This document shows, in pieces, positions 1 through 6,239 of a DNA stretch of 11,410 bases. The stretch covers positions 1 to 11,410 of the forward strand of contig JANYFI010000827.1 in assembly GCA_025362765.1 (NCBI GenBank). Reading direction: 5' to 3'. The notes under the pieces were generated by a model that saw only the letters and a list, made by a program, of their open reading frames with translations, did not search any database and had not been told where the DNA came from. Source of the stretch: Ferruginibacter sp. (GTDB taxonomy: Bacteria; Bacteroidota; Bacteroidia; Chitinophagales; Chitinophagaceae). The position numbers and the translations under genes are program-made. Each line of letters opens with the position of its first letter. Position 1 is the first letter of the stretch.

Positions 1-1
1 A

Positions 2-322
2 CACGATATTGAAACGCGATTGATTGAATTGCATCAGGGGAAATTGAATATTTTTAAATCACAGTCTACGTACCTGGAAGTGATGAGCACCGGCGCTTCC
101 AAAGCCAAAGCCATTGAATTTTTAATAGCCCGGTATGGAATTGATAAAAAGGAAATTATTGCGATTGGTGACAATTTTAATGATAAGGGAATGATAGAAT
201 TTGCCGGTATTGGGGTAGCAATGGGGAATGCTCCTGAAGAAATTAAAGTTGTTGCAAATTATGTAACAGACACGAATAACAACGATGGTGTCGCCAAAGC
301 ACTGCACCATTATTTTAATTAG
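2..322 (+). CDS. Cof-type HAD-superfamily phosphatase, C-terminal part (5' end outside window)
   Basis: The reading frame is already open at base 2, so this is the 3' end of a longer gene; the TTG at 20 is internal and not a start. The visible ~106 residues match the C-terminal half of Cof/YidA-type HAD hydrolases, cytosolic phosphatases acting on sugar phosphates or other small phosphorylated metabolites. Seen: the motif III lysine in GASKAKAI and motif IV GDNFNDKGMI, whose aspartates coordinate Mg2+, followed by the usual GIGVAMGNAPEEIK and YVTDTNNNDGVAKAL tail. These family members normally have about 260-280 residues; the nucleophile DxD motif I lies upstream of the window. The gene ends convergently on hpf with a hairpin between. 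The substrate cannot be told from the sequence. Confidence 0.9.
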   Translation, partial: HDIETRLIELHQGKLNIFKSQSTYLEVMSTGASKAKAIEFLIARYGIDKKEIIAIGDNFNDKGMIEFAGIGVAMGNAPEEIKVVANYVTDTNNNDGVAKALHHYFN

Positions 323-334
323 CAAATAATATAA

Positions 335-370
335 ACAACGGCTAGCAGCAGCGACGCCGATAGCCGTTGT
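335..370. terminator. Bidirectional hairpin between convergent genes
   Basis: Perfect 10-bp inverted repeat, ACAACGGCTA (335-344) and TAGCCGTTGT (361-370), around a 16-nt loop. It sits exactly between the stop of the HAD gene (+) and the stop of hpf (-), so it can terminate both transcripts. No strong T-tract follows on the plus strand; on the minus strand the downstream bases are T-containing but mixed. Confidence 0.6.
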
Positions 371-382
371 ACAATGTAAATT

Positions 383-763
383 TTATTTTACCACGTCCTC
401 CAATTCAATGTCCTCGTCGTCTGCGGTTTCAGCTAACAGGCTATCCTGAATTTCAATCGTGTTAGCCTGGCGCCTGTCAACGGTAACGTCTTTTGTTTTA
501 TTAAGCATGGCAGCCAGTACTTCTATACAATCACTTACTGCAGTCTCATAATACTGGTTATTCTTTTTTACAAAAAGATCATTGCCAGGCACTTCCAGTC
601 TTACTTCGCAATAATTATTTTCGGGGCTGGAGTTTTGGCCCTGGAACAGGGTTACGTTGGCTCTAATAATATGATCGCTTTTTAAGCCGGTCATTTTTTC
701 CCTGATAAATTGCTCCAGGGTTTCGCCAGCTTTAAATCCAAGGGATTGAATAATGATGTCCAT
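383..763 (-). CDS. hpf: Ribosome hibernation-promoting factor, HPF/YfiA family (short form)
   Basis: The 126-residue product fits the single-domain HPF/RaiA family, which binds the 30S decoding region and silences or dimerises ribosomes in stationary phase. Seen: the N-terminal strand MDIIIQSLGFKAGETLEQFIREKM, the central ANVTLFQGQNSSPENNYCEVRLEVPGNDLFVKK strand pair, the helix YYETAVSDCIEVLAAMLNKTKD and an acidic C-terminal tail. There is no long-form C-terminal dimerisation domain, as usual in this phylum. The helix that is normally rich in basic residues (DKLxRQLxK type) is less basic here, a mild deviation. The ATG at 763 is the only start giving the family N-terminus. An IS ends 74 bp upstream but leaves a possible promoter intact. 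Confidence 0.88.
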   Translation of the reverse strand: MDIIIQSLGFKAGETLEQFIREKMTGLKSDHIIRANVTLFQGQNSSPENNYCEVRLEVPGNDLFVKKNNQYYETAVSDCIEVLAAMLNKTKDVTVDRRQANTIEIQDSLLAETADDEDIELEDVVK

Positions 764-772
764 AATGTTGTT

Positions 773-801
773 TACAATTACAGAGACACAGATTATGCCA
801 A
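773..801 (-). promoter_or_regulatory. Weak candidate promoter of hpf
   Basis: On the minus strand TTTGG (TTG at 799-801) is followed after 18 nt by TAATTGTA (773-780), a partial match to the Bacteroidota -33/-7 pattern TTG...TAnnTTTG. The spacing equals that of the two stronger promoters in this window, but the -7 box has two mismatches and lies only about 10 nt from the start codon. It remains between the IS end (837) and hpf. Confidence 0.25.
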
Positions 802-836
802 AGAGCCAATCCCTGAAATATTAGCAGGTATTGATA

Positions 837-861
837 GGGGTGCATTTCAAATTGTCGCATT
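837..861 (+). repeat. Left terminal inverted repeat of the IS
   Basis: 25 bp starting GGGGTGCATTTCAAATTG, the exact reverse complement of 2077-2101. The next inward base differs between the two ends, so 25 bp is the full length of the match. Confidence 0.95.
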
Positions 862-900
862 AATAAATCTTAGTAAATTTAATAAACTAACCTTCATTTT

Positions 901-1128
901 ATGACAAAAGAACAATTCATTGCATCTGTAACAGCCCATTATGATGAGTTAAATGCTTTAAACAAAATTGATAATTTTTATGCCTATGAAAGCGACTTTA
1001 TAAAACTTTGGGCAAAGATGGGGCGAGAAGTTTTAGAAAAAAATATCAGCATACTTCCTGGGGACAGGAGAAAAAAAAACGCTAACCGTATTTGGGGAGC
1101 TGACAATAGCCAAAAGCCATCCCTTTAG
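901..1128 (+). CDS. IS transposase, N-terminal part (first frame)
   Basis: Encodes 75 residues beginning MTKEQFIASVTAHYDELNALNKIDNF. The first ~59 look like the start of an ISKra4-type transposase; the last ~16, after the A9 run at 1071-1079, are out of frame. In the second frame the sequence continues as KKTLTVFGELTIAKSHPF, directly upstream of the later ATG at 1163, so both parts belong to one protein of about 392 residues. Joining them needs one A less (or two more) in the run. This is either a disabling single-base change or a site of transcriptional/translational slippage. The start lies 40 bp inside the left terminal repeat, as expected for the only gene of the element. Confidence 0.75.
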   Translation: MTKEQFIASVTAHYDELNALNKIDNFYAYESDFIKLWAKMGREVLEKNISILPGDRRKKNANRIWGADNSQKPSL

Positions 1129-1162
1129 TGAAGCGTTAAACGGCTTTCAGATAAGCCCCCGG

Positions 1163-2077
1163 ATGCAACAATTAATGACCTATTGCGGCCAGTTGGACAG
1201 TTATGAAAAGAGCAATGAAGTGCTCAAAGAAATGTTGCAAATAGAAGTAAGTGAAACACAGATTTACCGGGTAACAGATTTTTATGGCCAGGCAGTATCC
1301 TCGGTAGTAAATGAAGAGCCGGTTTTAAGCCCTGTTAAATCAGATGAAGTGCTGTATGTAGAAGCCGATGGCTCAATGATACTCACCCGTGAAGAAGGCT
1401 GGAGGGAAGTAAAAGTAGGCAGGATTTTTAAAAGTGGGGACTGTTTGCATGCGCAAGGAAAGCAAGGCTGGATAAGCCATTCGCAATACACAGCTCACTT
1501 GGGCAGCCACCGGGAATTTACAAAAACACTCGACACCCTGATAGATAAATATGGCAAACTCGATAACCGTTTAGTGTTTGTTTCGGATGGAGCTACGTGG
1601 ATAAAAAACTGGATAGAAGATGCTTTCCCAACAGCGGTTTTCATTTTAGATTATTATCATGTCTGCGAACACCTGCACGAATTTTCAAGCAGTATTTCTA
1701 TGGATAAAGCAAAAGAAAAGATTTGGACAGATAAACAAAAACAATGGTTGTTAAAAGGCAAGGTAAAGACAGTAATAAGTAACATAAAGCGAATCGAGAA
1801 AAATAGCCCCACGGCAAATCAATTAATAAGCTACTACAACAAAAATAAAAACCGGATGCAATATCAGGACTATGTAAAAATCGGATGTGGAATAATTGGC
1901 TCCGGCGCAATCGAATCTGCTCACAGAACAGTAGTGCAAAAGCGGATGAAACAGTCTGGGCAAAGGTGGAGTTGCAAGGGAGCACAACACATGCTGAACT
2001 TAAGAGTGGTAAGAAAAAATAATGATTGGAATAAAATTATTGAACTAACTAAACTTAATGTAAGTGCGGCAGCTTAA
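1163..2077 (+). CDS. ISKra4-family transposase, main (catalytic) part
   Basis: Encodes 304 residues from ATG 1163, but the open frame and clear homology-like sequence extend upstream to the A9 run (about 1070), so 1163 is probably internal to a longer fused protein. Candidate DDE catalytic residues: Asp69 in YVEADGSM, Asp142 in FVSDGATWI, and Glu251 in IGSGAIESAHR; ILDYYHVCEHL (160-171) is the typical segment after the second Asp. The ending KRMKQSGQRWSCKGAQHMLNLR is highly characteristic of the ISKra4 family. The TAA (2075-2077) touches the right terminal repeat. Without the N-terminal part the protein would lack its presumed DNA-binding region, so activity depends on frameshifting. Confidence 0.85.
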   Translation: MQQLMTYCGQLDSYEKSNEVLKEMLQIEVSETQIYRVTDFYGQAVSSVVNEEPVLSPVKSDEVLYVEADGSMILTREEGWREVKVGRIFKSGDCLHAQGKQGWISHSQYTAHLGSHREFTKTLDTLIDKYGKLDNRLVFVSDGATWIKNWIEDAFPTAVFILDYYHVCEHLHEFSSSISMDKAKEKIWTDKQKQWLLKGKVKTVISNIKRIEKNSPTANQLISYYNKNKNRMQYQDYVKIGCGIIGSGAIESAHRTVVQKRMKQSGQRWSCKGAQHMLNLRVVRKNNDWNKIIELTKLNVSAAA

Positions 2078-2317
2078 ATGCGACAATTTGAAATGCACCC
2101 CATACAGAATGATCTTTCTATCAGGTTGGGTAAATCTTATCCTGCCTTCATCCCGTAATTTCTGCAAAGTTGTTTTGCTTTTAATTCGAAGCTTTGTCAT
2201 GGCTTCTTCCGGCGAAATCCATCTATCTTCTATGATTTTATTGGTGTCTTTTATCCGCTTAACAACTTCTTCAACCAGGGCATAAAAGGCATCATCTTGT
2301 AAGCAGATTACTTGCAT
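2045..2317 (-). pseudogene. Small helix-turn-helix DNA-binding protein, 3' end cut off by the IS
   Basis: The first 72 codons (2317-2102) are native: a helical N-terminus (DDAFYALVEEVVKRIKD) and then DRWISPEEAMTKLRIKSKTTLQKLRDEGRIRFTQPDRKIILY. This is the winged helix-turn-helix pattern of the MerR/excisionase-like small proteins common in Bacteroidota. At codon 73 the frame enters the right IS repeat and adds 18 foreign residues (from GVHFKLSHL) before a stop at 2045. In intact relatives a few more residues follow the LY, so most of the fold survives. On the far side of the IS the minus strand reads INTC then stop (from 835), a plausible remnant of the original end. The gene follows ietS by 37 nt in the same direction and may have been its regulator or an excisionase. 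Whether the chimera still binds DNA is unknown. Confidence 0.72.
2077..2101 (-). repeat. Right terminal inverted repeat of the IS
   Basis: Exact 25-bp reverse complement of 837-861. Its first base is the last base of the transposase stop codon, and its outer end joins codon 72 of the helix-turn-helix gene. Confidence 0.95.
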
Positions 2318-2354
2318 GTAGTAAAGTTCGTAGAAATTTTATTAATGAAAATAG

Positions 2355-4844
2355 TTAAAGATCAATAGCAATCTGGTTTTCAACCGGAGTATAAAGGTCA
2401 ACATCAATTTGAGGTGCATCGATAGTAACTAGTAAGCTGTATCTAACAGACGAATCAAATCGTTTAAATTGGTTTCTTGTTTTCCACCAACCTCCGACCG
2501 GGTATACTGCAATTTTATTTCTGGTAGCTAGATCAGCCGCTGAACCCTCCCAAATATCCTTATGAATTGAGCCTTTATCTCTTACCTTATTCCCAAGAAT
2601 CCAATGCTCTCCGCCTTCCTTTTCATAAGGTACATTGCGCATATCCTTGCTAACTCTTGCCTTGAATACATCAATACTTTCATTTTTATCAATCATTTTA
2701 AACCGCAAACCATGCGAACGGTAACTGCCTGCTAATTCATATTTTTTATTACCTGGATTGGGTTCAATGAAGTAAGACAGAGTGATAGTCAACTTAACTT
2801 GTGTATCAAAAAGTTCTTGCAAAACTTCTATCGGCCAAGGCAAATCAAAAACATGAAATTCATCTGTTTTTGTTGTTGCTTTTACCTTTTTGTATGGTTT
2901 TAAAACTCTTTCAGCTATTAGAGAAAGAGAATTATTTGCACTATACTTTGCTCTTTCCATGTTTGGAACACCGTAACCTACAACAGATATTAGCTTTTTT
3001 TTCTCGTCCTCCGATAGCTGCTGTATTGTTCTATTTGCTAGCATTGCGGATGTCCAGTATGCAGAATGAATGACTAGGCCACGTATTGTTTCTGGCCATA
3101 AATTAGGATAAGAATAATATAATTCTGCTGCAAACTTTCCAGCTAATGCTGTGGCACCACTTGTATCACCAAAACACGTAAACCATGATCTACCTACACC
3201 GCCTTTACTAGTGCTTAACAACTGCATTGAATCAGGATCTATTACTCCCCCGTTCATGATCGCTTGATTTCCACCTTCCATTACAATATCGGGTTTACGG
3301 CACCAATCACTATCCCAACCTGCAGAGGTCGTATTACATGGTGACATGCTACCCCTAGCTGCTAAGATTTGAGAACCGGGATATTTTACGAGGTTAACCT
3401 GATCCTTTAAAGTATACGCCCCAACGGTAATTGCATTGAAGGATTGTGCTGGGTCTTCGATAGAGCAATCATCATTAACTAAAGGATAATTTATCCGATC
3501 TGCAAGAGATAAATTACCGGATGAAACTAAAAATAATGTACTTGTATTCGGCTCGTCTGTAGAACCAAATAGGCTTTGATCTATTGCAGAAGACCATGCC
3601 GAAGGTCTGCCTTTATGTACAAACGAATCGCTTGTCACCGCCATACATACGACTCTTTTATTTTGTGGATTTAATATAACACCTCTTGCAATGGCTTCTT
3701 GCGTTACAGCGCCATAAAGTTCTGGTATGTGAGGTTGATTTCGTTCTATTAGCTTTACGCTTTCTAAGTGATGATTAAGTAGGATTCTTTCTGCTGTTGC
3801 AAGCGGCTCAATAAGATCACCATATAAAGCGAGGCCAGCCATTGGAGTACCATGTCCATGAACGTGAGTATCTGAGTTAGACCAGGCAGGCTCTACAGAA
3901 TCCAAATTAGTTGCGGGTACGAAGGGGGATAAAAGCGGATGAGCGATGTTCACTCCAGTATCAAGCAAACAAACGGATATAGTACTTTGTATATCATGAT
4001 CTACTCGTTGGGCTAGATCTGCAATCCAGGCCGCTTGTTCCTGAAAATCTAAGTAAGTAAAAAAATCTGCTGTATCTCTCGGTTTACGGATTTCTGCAAG
4101 TCTGTCTGTATATAATAAAGAAGCAGCAAGCTGGCTTGCTGTTCCACGCATTAGAATAACCCAATGTTCAGGGAATTTTAATTTTCTTCTACCTATTTCT
4201 ACACCTGCATTATTAAATAATTCCACATAAGGTTCTAAAGGATTTTCAACATTATCATCCTCGTCACGGTTAAGCCAAATTTCCCACCAGATATTTTCAT
4301 CAGGATTAGGAAAGGATAATTCAGGTTCTTGCCAAAAACTTACAAGAGTGGCAGCTTTGATCTCTTCAATATTTGCTATTAAACCAAAATTAAAGGGATT
4401 ATTGCCTCCTTTGACATTTCCAGCCTTGTCATAGGTTAACGGCGTGGTTTTATTAATGAACTCTTCAACTTTGATGAGGAAATGTGAAACAGCATTTTTG
4501 TTTAAGCATACAGTGGCTTCATAACAAGAAAAATGAAGGAGGTCTATTTCTTCAGGATTATCAATTCTTTTATAAGAACATAATCGAAAATCTTTTTTAT
4601 CAAGTTTGTCTAAGTCTAACAGGAAGCCCCATTCTGAACGAAACGTTATATAAACAAACTCAGCATCCTCAAATCCAGCGCTTGTTGCTGCAACCGTAAA
4701 TTCTTCAATTAGCTTTATTCCGTGTTGTTCTCGATTAAGACCTGGACGTGGAATTATGACACTACGCCCCGAAAGGTTGCTAGTATAGGCTAAGGTTTCT
4801 GTACGCTCACGTATTATAATGTGGTTCTTTCGAAATGTGGCCAT
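2355..4844 (-). CDS. ietS: Subtilisin-like serine protease of the IetAS system (S8 family)
   Basis: The product has 829 residues, no signal peptide and no membrane segment, so it should be cytosolic, unlike most secreted subtilisins. The S8 catalytic domain spans roughly residues 285-600: Asp295 in VCLLDTGVN, His331 in HVHGHGTPMAG, oxyanion Asn444 in LVSSGN and Ser562 in FGDTSGATAL are all present, so an active enzyme is expected. The ~280-residue N-terminal region and the ~230-residue C-terminal region (with beta-rich TITLSYFIEPNPG) match no domain I can name. Protease plus adjacent AAA+ ATPase is the layout of IetS/IetA, described on Agrobacterium plasmid pTiC58 as toxin (IetS) and antitoxin (IetA) and later scored as an anti-phage pair. 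Translation starts 12 nt after the ietA stop, implying one transcript. Its substrate is unknown. Confidence 0.87.
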   Translation of the reverse strand: MATFRKNHIIIRERTETLAYTSNLSGRSVIIPRPGLNREQHGIKLIEEFTVAATSAGFEDAEFVYITFRSEWGFLLDLDKLDKKDFRLCSYKRIDNPEEIDLLHFSCYEATVCLNKNAVSHFLIKVEEFINKTTPLTYDKAGNVKGGNNPFNFGLIANIEEIKAATLVSFWQEPELSFPNPDENIWWEIWLNRDEDDNVENPLEPYVELFNNAGVEIGRRKLKFPEHWVILMRGTASQLAASLLYTDRLAEIRKPRDTADFFTYLDFQEQAAWIADLAQRVDHDIQSTISVCLLDTGVNIAHPLLSPFVPATNLDSVEPAWSNSDTHVHGHGTPMAGLALYGDLIEPLATAERILLNHHLESVKLIERNQPHIPELYGAVTQEAIARGVILNPQNKRVVCMAVTSDSFVHKGRPSAWSSAIDQSLFGSTDEPNTSTLFLVSSGNLSLADRINYPLVNDDCSIEDPAQSFNAITVGAYTLKDQVNLVKYPGSQILAARGSMSPCNTTSAGWDSDWCRKPDIVMEGGNQAIMNGGVIDPDSMQLLSTSKGGVGRSWFTCFGDTSGATALAGKFAAELYYSYPNLWPETIRGLVIHSAYWTSAMLANRTIQQLSEDEKKKLISVVGYGVPNMERAKYSANNSLSLIAERVLKPYKKVKATTKTDEFHVFDLPWPIEVLQELFDTQVKLTITLSYFIEPNPGNKKYELAGSYRSHGLRFKMIDKNESIDVFKARVSKDMRNVPYEKEGGEHWILGNKVRDKGSIHKDIWEGSAADLATRNKIAVYPVGGWWKTRNQFKRFDSSVRYSLLVTIDAPQIDVDLYTPVENQIAIDL

Positions 4845-4856
4845 GCAGGTTAATAA

Positions 4857-5837
4857 TTAGAAGGGTTCTTTCCGCTGAGTAGCGTAAGATATGATTTTTT
4901 CTTCTGATACTTCATTGGTTCCATATACCAAATTATCTTTGGTAACATCCTCGCATATCTTGTGTATTTCAGCATAGCTTAAACCAAGTGAATGGCTTGA
5001 AATAGTTTCGAAATCGAATTTTTTTGATTTTTTTAAATGTTGCAACTCCCGTCTATATAATTTCAGGATGTCTTCTTTGTCAGGTAATGGATATTGAATG
5101 ATATCATCAAACCTTCTAAATAGGGCTTTATCTAACGTTTCAGGCAGATTTGTCGCTGCAATAATTAAACTATTGGAATCATCTTTTTCAATTTGAAGCA
5201 AAAATGTATTTAATACCCGTTTAATTTCACCAACATCATTTCCTTGACCCCTTGTAGTCCCGATGCTGTCAAATTCATCAAAAAGATAGATAGCTCTGAT
5301 TTGATGCATAGCATCAAATATCAACCGCAACTTAGAAATTGATTCGCCCATATAGCGACTTATCAAGCCATCTAGCCGGATCACAAATAAGGGTAATCCT
5401 AATTCGCTCGCAAGAACCCTAGCAGACATAGTTTTTCCACAGCCAGGAGGTCCAACAAGTAGTAATTTTTTTCTTGGAAAAAGATTATTTTGTCGAAGAA
5501 GTTCAAATTTTTTCTGTTCATCCAGTACCCGCTTTAATGCTTTTTCCAGTGGTGGAATAAGTACCATTTGTTTAAGCTTTTCATCTGGGTGTACTAATTC
5601 TAACAAATCTTTTAATTCTTTCTGAGAAGTATTTAAAGGAAGAGTCTTAACAACTCCCAATGCTATGCTTTTTCCTTCTTTCGCCTTATCAATAATCTTT
5701 TTTAATTCGTCTGCAAGCGCAGTATGACCGCTGCGGGCTTCTGCTGCAGCAATTTGCATTGCCGTGGCATAAAACCTGCTATCATCTCCTTCTCCAAATG
5801 ATTTTATTAAGGATTTTATTTGATCTGCTGCTGCCAT
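4857..5837 (-). CDS. ietA: AAA+ ATPase of the IetAS system
   Basis: 326 residues with one classical AAA+ module. Seen: Walker A GPPGCGKT (129-136), pore-loop-like SRYMGES (160-166), Walker B IYLFDEFD (183-190, Asp187/Glu188), sensor-1 Asn230 in IIAATN and arginine fingers Arg241/Arg242 in LFRRFD. A ~60-residue helical N-terminus (DDSRFYATAMQIAAAEARSGHTALADELKKIID) precedes it and probably contacts the partner. All residues for ATP hydrolysis and hexamer assembly are intact. It is the first gene of a two-gene operon with the protease and should be the controlling subunit: antitoxin in the plasmid system, or the ATP-driven substrate handler or sensor in a defence role. The start ATG at 5837 has no Shine-Dalgarno sequence, which is normal in this phylum. 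Other AAA+ chaperone roles are possible if the neighbour were ignored. Confidence 0.87.
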   Translation of the reverse strand: MAAADQIKSLIKSFGEGDDSRFYATAMQIAAAEARSGHTALADELKKIIDKAKEGKSIALGVVKTLPLNTSQKELKDLLELVHPDEKLKQMVLIPPLEKALKRVLDEQKKFELLRQNNLFPRKKLLLVGPPGCGKTMSARVLASELGLPLFVIRLDGLISRYMGESISKLRLIFDAMHQIRAIYLFDEFDSIGTTRGQGNDVGEIKRVLNTFLLQIEKDDSNSLIIAATNLPETLDKALFRRFDDIIQYPLPDKEDILKLYRRELQHLKKSKKFDFETISSHSLGLSYAEIHKICEDVTKDNLVYGTNEVSEEKIISYATQRKEPF

Positions 5838-5928
5838 TGAAAGGAGGAATTAAATATTAATTATGTATCCTGAATTTAGAACCGCACATCTTATAATTAT
5901 AATAGCAAATTGAAAATTTAGTAACAAG

Positions 5929-5957
5929 CAAAGGTAAGATACAGAGAGAAACAGCAA
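5929..5957 (-). promoter_or_regulatory. Promoter of the ietA-ietS operon
   Basis: On the minus strand TTG (5955-5957), 18 nt, then TACCTTTG (5929-5936), a perfect TAnnTTTG -7 box of the Bacteroidota housekeeping sigma factor. It lies about 92 nt upstream of the ietA start, leaving an AT-rich untranslated leader of roughly 85 nt. The imperfect palindrome at 5960-5974 lies just upstream of the -33 element. Confidence 0.6.
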
Positions 5958-5959
5958 CT

Positions 5960-5974
5960 TAGGCAATTTACCTA
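5960..5974. promoter_or_regulatory. Imperfect palindrome next to the ietA promoter (possible operator)
   Basis: TAGGCAATTTACCTA: 12 of the 14 non-central positions are symmetric (TAGGnAAnTTnCCTA). It ends 2 bp from the -33 element, a position where a dimeric regulator or activator could act. No protein can be assigned, although the helix-turn-helix gene of the same block is an obvious candidate. Confidence 0.3.
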
Positions 5975-5979
5975 AAAAT

Positions 5980-5998
5980 GTTGTCCTATTGTTGTCCT
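5980..5998 (+). repeat. Tandem GTTGTCCT repeat
   Basis: Two copies of GTTGTCCT (5980-5987 and 5991-5998) separated by ATT. They lie in the short gap between the tRNA-Leu terminator and the ietA promoter region. Function unknown; recombinase arm-type sites or a regulator site are possibilities. Confidence 0.45.
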
Positions 5999-6050
5999 CA
6001 CAATTTAACGTAGTGGTAAATATACAATATTAAGACATTCCATATAACAG

Positions 6051-6075
6051 AAAAGCCGCTATAGTAGCGGCTTTT
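6051..6075 (-). terminator. Terminator downstream of tRNA-Leu(UAA)
   Basis: Perfect 11-bp stem, AAAAGCCGCTA (6051-6061) and TAGCGGCTTTT (6065-6075), with a 3-nt loop. The A/T ends of the stem supply a short U-tract on either strand, so it may act in both directions. It begins 7 nt beyond the 3' end of the tRNA. Confidence 0.75.
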
Positions 6076-6081
6076 TACAAG

Positions 6082-6167
6082 TACTCGGGATGGGAGTTGA
6101 ACCCACACTCGCCTTACAGCGAACAGGATTTTAAGTCCTGCGTGTCTACCAGTTCCACCACCCGAGT
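6082..6167 (-). tRNA. tRNA-Leu(UAA)
   Basis: 86 nt on the minus strand. Acceptor ACTCGGG (6161-6167) pairs with CCCGAGT, discriminator A at 6082. The anticodon stem CAGGA/TCCTG encloses the loop CTTAAAA, giving anticodon TAA. A long variable arm (TTCGCTGTAAGGCGAG region) marks a class II Leu tRNA, and GGTTCAACTCC forms the T loop. CCA is not encoded. Its 3' side faces the ietAS block, the typical orientation for an integration target. Confidence 0.95.
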
Positions 6168-6173
6168 GACACT

Positions 6174-6193
6174 GCCGGTTTGTTAGAACCGGC
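6174..6193. repeat. Hairpin between the two tRNA genes
   Basis: Perfect 7-bp inverted repeat GCCGGTT (6174-6180) / AACCGGC (6187-6193), 6-nt loop. It starts 6 nt upstream of the 5' end of tRNA-Leu(UAA), so it may guide processing of a joint precursor. Confidence 0.5.
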
Positions 6194-6197
6194 TTTA

Positions 6198-6229
6198 GAA
6201 AAAAAAAGCAGATAACATAGCTATCTGCT
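6198..6229 (-). terminator. Terminator-like hairpin downstream of tRNA-Gly
   Basis: 8-bp stem AGCAGATA (6207-6214) / TATCTGCT (6222-6229) with a 7-nt loop, followed on the minus strand by an unbroken T-run (complement of 6198-6207). It is a textbook intrinsic terminator by shape, but it lies between tRNA-Gly and tRNA-Leu, with only about 30 bp left for a separate tRNA-Leu promoter. Confidence 0.6.
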
Positions 6230-6239
6230 CTAATTTCTG

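Larger units (their letters stand above)
837..2101 (+). mobile_element. Insertion sequence, ISKra4 family (ISMich2-like), 1265 bp
   Basis: Bounded by perfect 25-bp terminal inverted repeats (837-861 and 2077-2101) starting GGGG. It contains one transposase in two frames (901-1128 and, in the second frame, about 1070-2077), whose stop codon reaches the first base of the right repeat. GGG ends and a length near 1.3 kb fit what is known of the ISMich2 subgroup. The expected 8-9 bp target duplication is not seen; only ATA is shared by both flanks (834-836 and 2102-2104). It interrupts a helix-turn-helix gene on the minus strand. The unmutated repeats suggest a fairly recent insertion. Confidence 0.88.

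Noticed and set aside
710..904. Plus-strand open frame of 64 codons opposite the hpf start and running into the IS
   Set aside because: It crosses the IS boundary and lies antisense to hpf; the composition is a by-product of both.
2064..2285. Plus-strand frame opposite the helix-turn-helix gene
   Set aside because: It is the complement of a gene with a recognisable fold and starts inside the IS end.
5841..5910. AAGGAGG followed by a plus-strand ATG at 5863 (16-codon frame)
   Set aside because: The spacing to the ATG is too long, the frame is very short and unremarkable, and Bacteroidota rarely rely on Shine-Dalgarno sequences.
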